A DNA stretch of 32,059 bases from a virus. Location: IMG/VR virus record IMGVR_UViG_3300027709_000045, positions 1 through 32,059 of that record; one strand, written 5' to 3'. Positions 22,510-29,075 of this stretch are shown in pieces (the stretch's first letter is position 1; each line of letters opens with the position of its first letter). Made by a program: the position numbers and the translations under genes. The notes beneath the pieces were generated by a model. The model was not told where the DNA came from, searched no databases, and worked only from the letters and a program-made list of their open reading frames with translations.

Positions 22510-24054
22510 CTACGCATTCATATATTTACTAGCATATATATCTATCATTTCTTTTGGATCGCTTGTAGATAGAAATGGTGCCAATCCTGCTGAATTTTGT
22601 ATAGACTTTGTAAATTTTACTCTGACGTCTGGTTTAACTTTATCAGTAGTAGCCATCATTCTTAATGTTTTGGCTTGTGGTACTGTAACTTTAAACTTTT
22701 TACCATCATCCGTTTCAACAGTATCTCGTTCAACTGGATTACCTTGCGAGTCTAAAATTTTACCTAACTGGTCAAATATAGTATCGTTTTTAAATCCAGG
22801 TCCGATTCCACCATCGTCAACGTCTGCAGGATCAACATCTCTTTTTTGCATAAAGTCAATTTCACCTGGATCAAAGTCCCCGGCTTCTTTAACAAATTCT
22901 TTTGCTTTCATAGTTTTTCCTTCACGTTTAATTGCTCTATTAGCCGCACTAAAATTACCGCGGTTAACTAGTTTCATGTCGCCACCTGGATGAGCTAATA
23001 CATAACCTTCTCCACCTGGCTTATTACCTATTGATGCTTTTACATCAGCAGGTTGTTGTTCCAACTGTCCAATGATATCATCTTTAACTCGCATAATACC
23101 TGATACAGTTTGCCAAAGGGCATTCATGCCCTTCATGTTTTGTTTTATATATTCAATTATCTTGCCTTGTTTTATTCTACTAACTTTGCTACCACTTAAC
23201 CATTGTACAAAGTCTTTGCCTAAATTAGTTAAACAATTATCATCTACACATCTATTTGTATACGTATATAGTATGTTAGAGAAATCACTTACTTTCATAT
23301 TTTGTAATGTACTTTTATTTAATAATGCATCAATGGCCGCGCCATTTTTATTAATAATGCCACTTAAATTTTTAATACTTGTTGTGTCTACTTGTGGTGC
23401 TTCTTGTGTAGTTACTGGTGGTAATATTAATACTTCATGCCCTTCAAAGCTATAGTCATCGTGCGATAACGGACCTTCCGTTCCATCTGGACCTACAACT
23501 CTATGAATAACAATTCCTGATTTACTTTTAGCTATACGTTTACCTAAGTCGCTGTCTGCTTGAACAGTATATTGTACTAGGTTAGGTTTAAATCTATATG
23601 CTCCACTTACTAGGTCTGGCTTATTAAAATATAATAAGTCTCCTTTAAAATATCCTCTATGTTTTTTAGGTACAGCTTTTTCATATTCATCAAACACGTC
23701 TTTCATGTTAGCCGCAAATGCTTTATAACTATCTGACTTGTCACCACCTTTGCCTCTAGTTAATAACATATTTTCTAAGTCGTCGCCACTCTGTGTTTTG
23801 CCAGCGTAACCTTTTGCACCAAAGCCTGACTTATCTGTAAAGACAAACTTACCTTTTTCATCACGTCCAAATATTACTGCTGGTGATCCGTCCCATTTAA
23901 TTGTAACGTCTTTGTGTCCACCTTTGGCCATATTAGCCAATGCCTGTAAGGCACGTTTGGCTCCAGCACTTCCTTCCCAGAAGATGACATCTTCTGCGTG
24001 TTGGATACGAGCTTCTACTTCTTGTAGTTGTTGTTTGAATTCAAAGAATCGCAT
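22510..24054 (-). CDS. Ligase-like covalent nucleotidyltransferase domain protein (514 aa)
   Basis: The N-terminus MRFFEFKQQLQE carries the shared motif and L-Q-E. Residues 50-64 (VTIKWDGSPAVIFGR) look like motif I of ATP-dependent DNA/RNA ligases and capping enzymes: Lys53 as the nucleotidylated residue in KxDG, and an Arg (64) as in motif Ia. RGYFKGDLLYF (about 133-143) resembles motif III, and SGIVIHRVV (about 179-187) resembles motif IV. No OB-fold ligase domain is obvious. From memory this matches a domain of unknown function (DUF6267) common in marine T4-like phages. A nick-joining or RNA-joining activity is possible but unproven. Confidence 0.72.
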   Translation of the reverse strand: MRFFEFKQQLQEVEARIQHAEDVIFWEGSAGAKRALQALANMAKGGHKDVTIKWDGSPAVIFGRDEKGKFVFTDKSGFGAKGYAGKTQSGDDLENMLLTRGKGGDKSDSYKAFAANMKDVFDEYEKAVPKKHRGYFKGDLLYFNKPDLVSGAYRFKPNLVQYTVQADSDLGKRIAKSKSGIVIHRVVGPDGTEGPLSHDDYSFEGHEVLILPPVTTQEAPQVDTTSIKNLSGIINKNGAAIDALLNKSTLQNMKVSDFSNILYTYTNRCVDDNCLTNLGKDFVQWLSGSKVSRIKQGKIIEYIKQNMKGMNALWQTVSGIMRVKDDIIGQLEQQPADVKASIGNKPGGEGYVLAHPGGDMKLVNRGNFSAANRAIKREGKTMKAKEFVKEAGDFDPGEIDFMQKRDVDPADVDDGGIGPGFKNDTIFDQLGKILDSQGNPVERDTVETDDGKKFKVTVPQAKTLRMMATTDKVKPDVRVKFTKSIQNSAGLAPFLSTSDPKEMIDIYASKYMNA

Positions 24055-24758
24055 TAGGGTAGCTCTAGTCCGTCCTTCTCAAACCATTCTTTAGCATCTG
24101 CTACTAGGTTCTCGTAGTTAGGATCTGCTTTAATTTTGTTGTTAATTGATTCAACACTTTGTAAGTCTTTAGCTGATGCTGTTGGACCCATCAAAGTTTT
24201 AGCAATAAATTCTGGGTCTTTAGCTTTCTTTAACGGTTCGTTGGTTAGTCTATCTACTAATCCATTTCCGGGGCTCCACTTGTACCCTTGTGCTTTTGCA
24301 AGTGAGGCGATCATAATCATACGGTGCTGTCCTTTAAAGTTGCTCTTTGCATCCATACCACCTAAAGCAAATTTCATAAACTTTTGGTCACCAAACATTA
24401 AGTCAGTTTGGACAAAGCCGTTCTTAGGATTACCGTTAATAGGAGTTTTAAAATGTACTGATATGCCTGATTTCTTTACCCATTGTTTTAAGTCTTCACC
24501 AGGATAGTTTTTATTAACCCAAGCACCAAGTAATGCTACTAACTCATCTTTATTAACTTTTTCTTTATCAATAGCAACATCTAAGTCACCACTAGTATCT
24601 TTAACACCAGTACTACCTAGCATATGGCCTCTATGATCTAGTTTAGTTATTTTTTCTAGCCAAGATAGCGTAGGTTTAACATCAGCTTTATTAATACGTT
24701 GTGTAGCTGGTTCGCCTTCGGCGTTTTTGAATATGTTTCCACCCTCATTAAGAATCAT
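24054..24758 (-). CDS. Pol-beta-type nucleotidyltransferase (234 aa)
   Basis: HMLGSTGVKDTSGDLDVAID has the signature of the polymerase-beta nucleotidyltransferase superfamily: G48-S49, then Asp58-x-Asp60. The third acidic residue is likely Asp119 in GFVQTDLMFG. The enzyme would transfer a nucleotide to an RNA, protein or small molecule; the target is unknown. The ATG at 24756-24758 is preferred over the GTG one codon earlier and has AGGA upstream. The N-terminus MILNE followed by GG contains an L-N-E/G site. It is coupled by TAATG to the ligase-like gene, suggesting joint action. Confidence 0.78.
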   Translation of the reverse strand: MILNEGGNIFKNAEGEPATQRINKADVKPTLSWLEKITKLDHRGHMLGSTGVKDTSGDLDVAIDKEKVNKDELVALLGAWVNKNYPGEDLKQWVKKSGISVHFKTPINGNPKNGFVQTDLMFGDQKFMKFALGGMDAKSNFKGQHRMIMIASLAKAQGYKWSPGNGLVDRLTNEPLKKAKDPEFIAKTLMGPTASAKDLQSVESINNKIKADPNYENLVADAKEWFEKDGLELP

Positions 24759-25014
24759 CACTAGTCCTTTTGGATTCTACAATCCTATCAATACCTCGTT
24801 TAAATTTACGTGGATCTCCACTTCGTATGCTGTTAATAAAGCGTCTTTCCAATTCAGAAGCTGTAGTAGGGTCATAGCTTTCAGTAATCCTATTCAGTAA
24901 ATTAATAGAACTTTCTATTAAATTATGCCCTGTAGACTGTATTAAAGCATCATTATCGGTAGTCCGATGTATGCTATTCAGCTCTTCCAATATTGATCGT
25001 GTGCGTTTTTTCAT
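24748..25014 (-). CDS. Small basic helical protein, first gene of the minus-strand virion cluster (88 aa)
   Basis: MKKRTRSILEELNSIHRTTD and NLLNRITESYDPTTASELER are helical and charged. ILEE offers a possible cleavage site, but the N-terminus lacks the MKINEL pattern. It overlaps the start of the nucleotidyltransferase gene and so is coupled to it. A CTAAATA box lies 22 nt upstream. Function unknown. Confidence 0.6.
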   Translation of the reverse strand: MKKRTRSILEELNSIHRTTDNDALIQSTGHNLIESSINLLNRITESYDPTTASELERRFINSIRSGDPRKFKRGIDRIVESKRTSDDS

Positions 25015-25035
25015 GGCTTCGGTTTCCTATACTTG

Positions 25036-25042
25036 TATTTAG
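25036..25042 (-). promoter_or_regulatory. Late promoter box CTAAATA
   Basis: CTAAATACAAG on the minus strand, 22 nt before the first gene of the 17.4-25.0 kb cluster. Confidence 0.5.
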
Positions 25043-25076
25043 TGAGTTTTGCGTAAATAAATTACAGACAAGAGAC

Positions 25077-25105
25077 TTGACATTTCACTCAACTGAACAT
25101 ATAAT
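25077..25105 (+). promoter_or_regulatory. Consensus sigma70 promoter of the tRNA genes
   Basis: Perfect TTGACA (25077-25082) and TATAAT (25100-25105), 17 nt apart. The predicted start is a few nt before tRNA-Gly. Confidence 0.93.
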
Positions 25106-25113
25106 AAGATAAT

Positions 25114-25187
25114 GCGGGGTTCGTATAGTGGTAATACCTCAGCCTTCCAAGCTGATGCTGTCGGTTCGATTCCGACACTCCGCTCCA
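25114..25187 (+). tRNA. tRNA-Gly (anticodon TCC)
   Basis: GCGGGGT pairs with ACTCCGC. The anticodon stem TCAGC/GCTGA holds loop CTTCCAA, so the anticodon is TCC. T-arm GTCGGTTCGATTCCGAC; CCA is encoded. Confidence 0.95.
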
Positions 25188-25190
25188 TTT

Positions 25191-25265
25191 AGGGGAGAAG
25201 TGTTAATGGTTGCACGTCAGATTCCAAACCTGAAAGACAGGGTTCGATTCCTTGCTCTTCTGCCA
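25191..25265 (+). tRNA. tRNA-Trp (anticodon CCA)
   Basis: AGGGGAG pairs with CTCTTCT with two G-T wobbles. The anticodon loop TTCCAAA gives CCA. The top pair of the anticodon stem next to the loop is an A-C mismatch. CCA end encoded. It starts 3 nt after tRNA-Gly. Confidence 0.85.
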
Positions 25266-25340
25266 GGTTCCAGTGACAGAGTGGTTATGTAGAGGACTGC
25301 AAATCCTTGTACGGTGGTTCGATTCCGCCCTGGAACTCCA
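25266..25340 (+). tRNA. tRNA-Cys (anticodon GCA)
   Basis: GGTTCCA pairs with TGGAACT (one G-T wobble). Anticodon loop CTGCAAA gives GCA. T-arm GGTGGTTCGATTCCGCC; CCA encoded. It starts directly after the CCA of tRNA-Trp, with no spacer. Confidence 0.93.
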
Positions 25341-25348
25341 CTCCCAAG

Positions 25349-25356
25349 CTAAATAT
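25349..25356 (+). promoter_or_regulatory. Late promoter box CTAAATAT
   Basis: Plus strand, 52 nt before the VOC-protein gene and just after the tRNA cluster. Confidence 0.5.
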
Positions 25357-25408
25357 ACATAGCATCTAGATAGAAACCTAGTAAAAAGTTCTTTTCTAGG
25401 AGCATAAG

Positions 25409-25876
25409 ATGAGTTCGACATTTCATTTAGCACTTGAAGTGGGGGACATAGATTCTGCCTTAAAGTTTTATGTTGATATGTTAGGATGTGAATCAGCAGA
25501 TAAAGAACTTCCTAATTGGATTGACATTAACTTCTTCGGTAACGAATTAACCCTTCACGCAAGTGACCCAACTAACAAACCTAAATTTGAAGCACATCAT
25601 GTAGATACTATGAACGATGTAATGGTTCCGCACTTTGGGGTGCATCTAAGTCGTAAAGACTATAATGATATGAAAAGCCGTATAGAAGAAAATAAGATTG
25701 GATATCTTCTTAAACCTTTTATACGATTTGAGGGCAAGATGCTTGAACAAGAAACGTTCTTCATTAAAGATCCCCATTGTAATATTTTAGAAATTAAAAG
25801 CTACAGCGATAGCGAAGTAACATATCCAGAAACTATGCCTGAGATTACAGGACGACCTGATTGGGGTTGCCCATAA
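25409..25876 (+). CDS. VOC-superfamily protein (glyoxalase/dioxygenase-like, 155 aa)
   Basis: Two beta-alpha-beta modules typical of the vicinal-oxygen-chelate fold: STFHLALEVGDIDSALKFYV followed by DMLGC, and VPHFGVHLSRKDYNDMKSRI. The end, ETFFIKDPHCNILEIKSYSD, has the DPxGNxxEI-type ending that supplies a metal ligand (Glu). His6, His76-region and the C-terminal Glu could form a metal site. Family members include glyoxalase I, ring-cleaving dioxygenases and antibiotic-binding proteins; the substrate cannot be told. AGGAG stands before the ATG. Confidence 0.82.
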   Translation: MSSTFHLALEVGDIDSALKFYVDMLGCESADKELPNWIDINFFGNELTLHASDPTNKPKFEAHHVDTMNDVMVPHFGVHLSRKDYNDMKSRIEENKIGYLLKPFIRFEGKMLEQETFFIKDPHCNILEIKSYSDSEVTYPETMPEITGRPDWGCP

Positions 25877-25909
25877 TTAAATAATCGCTTAATTCACCTC
25901 TCTCAACAT

Positions 25910-25917
25910 CTAAATAT
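25910..25917 (+). promoter_or_regulatory. Late promoter box CTAAATAT
   Basis: Plus strand, 21 nt before the ATG of the 107-residue gene. Confidence 0.55.
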
Positions 25918-25938
25918 ATTATCTAACTGAGGATATAT

Positions 25939-26262
25939 ATGAAGGACAAGGATAAAGATAGACACGAATTTAGCGATCAGTCAATGATTTCTATTCCTTT
26001 ACGTAACTTAATTGCAATCATAGTAGCTGTAGGCTTTGCTGTAACTGGTTACTTTAACGTAACAGGTAGAATATCTTTCTTAGAACATAATTTAACAATG
26101 CAAGGTGTCCATGTGGATCTGAACAGTGAGTTCAGAGTCAAATGGCCAAGGGGTGAGCTAGGTGCTTTACCTGATGACGCAGAACAAAATATGCGACTTA
26201 ATCAGTTAGAAAAGCTGGTTGAAGAATTGATGGACGCGGCAAAAGAAAAACGTACTAATTAA
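25939..26262 (+). CDS. Single-span membrane protein with coiled coil (107 aa)
   Basis: A charged head (MKDKDKDRHEFSDQSM), then SIPLRNLIAIIVAVGFAVTG as a membrane span, then a soluble part ending in a helical coiled coil (MRLNQLEKLVEELMDAAKEK). The SIPxRNLIA motif before the span is what I recall in conserved unknowns of T4-like marine phages. The charge pattern suggests N-in, C-out topology, reminiscent of spanin or virion-membrane proteins. The exact role is unknown. Confidence 0.7.
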   Translation: MKDKDKDRHEFSDQSMISIPLRNLIAIIVAVGFAVTGYFNVTGRISFLEHNLTMQGVHVDLNSEFRVKWPRGELGALPDDAEQNMRLNQLEKLVEELMDAAKEKRTN

Positions 26263-26270
26263 ATAAATAC
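26263..26270 (+). promoter_or_regulatory. Late promoter box ATAAATAC
   Basis: Plus strand, 18 nt before the lipase ATG, with CGGAG in between. Confidence 0.55.
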
Positions 26271-26288
26271 TACTATAACGGAGTAGTA

Positions 26289-27128
26289 ATGTTTAGTGCA
26301 AAACTTAAAACAAAAATTAAAGACTTACCTTTTCACGATCAGGCTTTACTCTTTGCAGAGTTAAGCAGGGTTGCTTATTTTACTGAATATCACGCAACAC
26401 GATTAGCAAAGAAGTTAGGCTTCACTACAGTAGAATATTATAATATTAATGGTGCAGAAGCATATCGCTTTATGAATAAGCACGATATGGTTTTTGCTTG
26501 TCGTGGAACTCAACCTAAACAATTTAATGATATTAAAGCAGATGCTAGGTCATGGCCGATTGTATCTGAAACTGTAGGGCGAGTACATAGTGGCTTTAAG
26601 GGCGAAGTTGACAAGCTATGGGATAAGATTAAAGAAGATATTGTTAGAGAACAAAAGACACGACATCTTTATTTTATTGGACATTCGTTAGGAGCGGCAA
26701 TGGCAACAATAATTGCAAGCCGTTGTAATGGTGATCAAATAATTAAATCTCCAGTTGCCCTGCATACATTTGGATCACCGAGAGTAGGTTGGCCAAGTTA
26801 TATTAATAACTTTCCAATGATACACTATCGTTGGGTTAATAATTCAGATATAGTAACTAGAGTACCTTTTTATTTTATGGGTTATAGACATCACGGAGTA
26901 TGTATGTACTTTAATCACTGGGGTAACTTACGAAATATTGATGGATGGCAACGAACTAAAGATGTATGGCGTGGGATCATTAAGGGCATACAAAACTTAA
27001 AGTTTGATTCTGTTTCTGATCATAATCCTAAAGAATATATTAAGCATATAAAGAAGTTAAGAGATGGCGAAGAAACTCACCAGCCGACCTTTGTTGATAA
27101 TTATGCGAGTATGTATGACCGTTATTAA
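26289..27128 (+). CDS. Class 3 lipase-family alpha/beta hydrolase (279 aa)
   Basis: Lipase_3 hallmarks are present. FACRGTQPKQFNDIKADA is the oxyanion region (the usual FRGT). YFIGHSLGAAMATIIASR holds nucleophile Ser133, followed by LHTFGSPRVGWPSY. VNNSDIVTRVPF holds the likely catalytic Asp187, and GYRHHGVCMYF the likely His (201 or 202). No signal peptide is visible, so it acts inside the cell or relies on lysis or virion delivery. It could attack host membrane lipids late in infection, in line with its late promoter. AMG-like and rarely annotated in phages. Confidence 0.88.
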   Translation: MFSAKLKTKIKDLPFHDQALLFAELSRVAYFTEYHATRLAKKLGFTTVEYYNINGAEAYRFMNKHDMVFACRGTQPKQFNDIKADARSWPIVSETVGRVHSGFKGEVDKLWDKIKEDIVREQKTRHLYFIGHSLGAAMATIIASRCNGDQIIKSPVALHTFGSPRVGWPSYINNFPMIHYRWVNNSDIVTRVPFYFMGYRHHGVCMYFNHWGNLRNIDGWQRTKDVWRGIIKGIQNLKFDSVSDHNPKEYIKHIKKLRDGEETHQPTFVDNYASMYDRY

Positions 27129-27280
27129 AGTTTAGCTAAGACGCCCATCAAAAAGATTATTCCTATAATTGAACAAATACCAATAACACAGTCTCTTAGT
27201 TTTTCCCAATCACTCATAAGGCTCCATTTCTTGTCTTTTAATGTAACTAGTTCCCACTCTCTACCAAATACGTCTTTCAT
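27125..27280 (-). CDS. Small single-span membrane protein (51 aa)
   Basis: A 51-codon frame starting MKDVFGREWELVTLKDKKWS, then a hydrophobic stretch (CVIGICSIIGIIFLMGVLAK). Its ATG lies 1 nt after the stop of the phosphate-permease gene (TAATATG), so it may be translated by reinitiation. It ends in a 4-bp convergent overlap with the lipase. No ribosome binding site of its own. Function unknown; could be a partner of the permease. Confidence 0.5.
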   Translation of the reverse strand: MKDVFGREWELVTLKDKKWSLMSDWEKLRDCVIGICSIIGIIFLMGVLAKL

Positions 27281-27281
27281 A

Positions 27282-28268
27282 TTAATGTAAATTGTTTGGT
27301 ATTATTACATAATGGATTGTTAAGACAATACCAACTGATACAATTAATCCTAACATCATTTTTAAGAAGTCTCTTCCAATTATTGGAAACACATACTTAA
27401 ACTTATAGTTTTCCATAAGTGTTGAGATAGCAAGTTCACGTCCACATAACAATCCAACAAAGACCCAAGTAGTACTCATTGGTATATCATTATACTCTCT
27501 AAAGAACATTAATATAAATGCATAGACTAGATTAATTAATGTTGCTGAACGTACATATCTAGTACCTGTCTTTTCTAAAACAATATGTTGAATCTTTCCT
27601 CCACGCTCATAAAATGTATATCCTAAGAATACTATAAACACAACAGATATAAAAAGCATCCATTCAACGGACAATGCTCTAGGAAGGAATACAGCAATAT
27701 TGGCCATGTCGTGTGATAACCAAGTGTACCATAAGAATGCTGTAGTGGCCCAACTACCAACACGCCAATAAATTTTATGTGTTTCAGGAACCTTATCTGC
27801 TTTCTCATCTATGACACGTTCAACTATCAACCATATGGAGTAAGCCACGATTGCCGCCAACGCATAGCCTATAATAGATTTGACTAACATCTTTTCTAAT
27901 ACAAATGTACTAGCAAATGCAGACAGGACTAAGAAACTTGTTGAAACTGGTACGCCAACTCGTGTTAATAATAAAAGTACAAGTGGAGCAGTAGCATGAT
28001 ACCATCGGACTTCTTGGAATGGTATTTGATTTAAGCGTCCAAAGGATATATCTCCTCCATTAACATACCAGCCATACCATAATGTAAACAGTAAGACTGC
28101 CGTTGCTGATAACCAAAGTGTTCGCCAATGAAACCCTGGCTCAGTATTATCTGGGTGGTCTGAGTTACAAGCTATCCACGGCCCAAGGGTTTGTACACTA
28201 TCATTAGCTACAACAGAGTAAGCCGCAAGGATAAATCCCACGCACATATAGAGTAAAGTAAGATCCAT
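27282..28268 (-). CDS. PiT-family-like phosphate permease (328 aa)
   Basis: Integral membrane protein with about nine hydrophobic spans. Near the N-terminus VVANDSVQTLGPWIACN matches the (A)ND signature of PiT/PHO4 inorganic phosphate transporters, and LTRVGVPVSTSFLVLSAFAS matches their second conserved segment. It is shorter than cellular PiT proteins (usually 400 or more), and I do not see a clear second ND repeat, so a reduced or diverged transporter is possible. Marine phages often carry phosphate-related genes because phosphate limits phage DNA synthesis. It has its own sigma70-type promoter. Confidence 0.72.
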   Translation of the reverse strand: MDLTLLYMCVGFILAAYSVVANDSVQTLGPWIACNSDHPDNTEPGFHWRTLWLSATAVLLFTLWYGWYVNGGDISFGRLNQIPFQEVRWYHATAPLVLLLLTRVGVPVSTSFLVLSAFASTFVLEKMLVKSIIGYALAAIVAYSIWLIVERVIDEKADKVPETHKIYWRVGSWATTAFLWYTWLSHDMANIAVFLPRALSVEWMLFISVVFIVFLGYTFYERGGKIQHIVLEKTGTRYVRSATLINLVYAFILMFFREYNDIPMSTTWVFVGLLCGRELAISTLMENYKFKYVFPIIGRDFLKMMLGLIVSVGIVLTIHYVIIPNNLH

Positions 28269-28290
28269 AAGTTCTCCTGAATTTTATCTA

Positions 28291-28319
28291 ATTATTACAT
28301 ACTTCTTCAGTAATGTCAA
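28291..28319 (-). promoter_or_regulatory. Sigma70-type promoter of the phosphate permease
   Basis: On the minus strand TTGACA (28314-28319) and TAATAAT (28291-28297), 16-17 nt apart. AGGAG follows before the ATG at 28268. Confidence 0.8.
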
Positions 28320-28335
28320 GTTTTTTCTCATTCAA

Positions 28336-28343
28336 TATAAATA
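28336..28343 (+). promoter_or_regulatory. Late promoter box TATAAATA
   Basis: Exact T4 late consensus on the plus strand, about 107 nt before the small basic ORF at 28450. The stretch between holds no other recognisable gene. Confidence 0.6.
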
Positions 28344-28449
28344 GGTGTGCGGAACCCTTTCCACATTAAATTTAGGTGACACTGGAAGAGACTAGGGTAT
28401 TGCTATTCCTTAAGCATTAGTTTAACAATAATCGCTATAGGATATTTCG

Positions 28450-28578
28450 GTGGCATACAAAGTAAAAAGACTAATTTGCAGACTGCGAATGTGGTACGCT
28501 GAGTTGCGTGGCCATAAGGGCAGAAGATGGAACTATGAACCATCTCAACACTACATGGGTCGCTCCAAAAAGCACTAA
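28450..28578 (+). CDS. Small basic protein (42 aa), start GTG
   Basis: The frame reads VAYKVKRLICRLRMWYAELR then GHKGRRWNYEPSQHYMGRSK and KH, with GTG at 28450-28452 and AGGA 8 nt upstream. The aromatic/basic composition and the MWYAELRGHKGRRWNYEPS stretch look like real coding sequence, and I recall similar KGRRWxYxPS micro-proteins in marine phages. Function unknown; an RNA- or DNA-binding role would fit the charge. Confidence 0.55.
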   Translation: MAYKVKRLICRLRMWYAELRGHKGRRWNYEPSQHYMGRSKKH

Positions 28579-28614
28579 TTGAACATTTTAAACCACTTTT
28601 AGCACGATATTCTC

Positions 28615-28644
28615 TTGACCTGATAAGTATGAGTGTGTTATAGT
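28615..28644 (+). promoter_or_regulatory. Sigma70-type promoter (leader/small RNA)
   Basis: TTGACC (28615-28620) and TATAGT (28639-28644), 18 nt apart, on the plus strand. The predicted start is near 28651. Confidence 0.7.
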
Positions 28645-28650
28645 AGTCAC

Positions 28651-28817
28651 TAAACATAAGCGTTACGTCACACGCATTCTTACATAAACGAGTATTAACA
28701 ATGGATTTCACTTAACAAGAAGTATAATATGATAAAGCGTGGCATAGCCCGTATATAAAGGATTTTAGATAGCGAGCCCCTAGTATCGAATTCGGTCCTA
28801 GGGGTTAATCTTTTTTT
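28651..28817 (+). ncRNA. Candidate small RNA or hemA leader between promoter and terminator
   Basis: About 165 nt lie between a sigma70-type promoter and a strong terminator. The only frames inside are a few codons long. The product would be either a free-standing small RNA or a leader whose terminator controls readthrough into the small ORF at 28833 and hemA. I see no match to a riboswitch family that I can name. The promoter-terminator pairing is the evidence. Confidence 0.5.
28777..28817 (+). terminator. Rho-independent terminator ahead of the hemA genes
   Basis: CCCCTAG (28777-28783) pairs with CTAGGGG (28798-28804) around a 14-nt loop. TTAATCTTTTTTT follows. It ends 16 nt before the next ATG, so it may act as an attenuator. 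Confidence 0.82.
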
Positions 28818-28832
28818 GCTATATACTTTTAT

Positions 28833-29075
28833 ATGTTTAAGAAAATGTTTAAAAATATCGGTAAATTTTTAGACTCGTTGACTGAATTCGACAGAAAGAT
28901 GGCTGAAGAAGGCTATATTATACATTACCCACCCCCAGGTGCTGGATCTATGGGAGGTTGTTTTGTTACTTACATAGGCAAACCACCAAAAAAACATTCT
29001 AATAAAACTACGCACATAAATAAGAGTAGACATGATAAACCTGGTACCATTTCAGGAGACGATCCAAGAGCTTAA
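28833..29075 (+). CDS. Small protein overlapping the hemA start (80 aa)
   Basis: [20 protein letters not shown] at the N-terminus is an amphipathic basic helix that could lie on a membrane; [20 protein letters not shown] is a Gly/Pro-rich middle; the tail is polar. It overlaps the start of hemA by 44 nt in another frame and would couple translation of the two. Little Shine-Dalgarno sequence is seen. Function unknown. Confidence 0.6.
   Translation: MFKKMFKNIGKFLDSLTEFDRKMAEEGYIIHYPPPGAGSMGGCFVTYIGKPPKKHSNKTTHINKSRHDKPGTISGDDPRA

Noticed and set aside
28370-28383. ATTTAGGTGACACT, a 14-nt match to the core of the SP6 RNA polymerase promoter
   Set aside because: The start region that follows (GGAAGAG) differs from the SP6 promoter, no phage single-subunit RNA polymerase is visible in the window, and only one copy is seen. 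Chance or a coincidence is more likely; vector contamination is not supported by flanking sequence.
28403-28711. A 102-codon open frame on the minus strand
   Set aside because: It has no ribosome binding site and runs opposite to the 42-residue ORF and a sigma70 promoter, and its residue make-up does not look like a protein.
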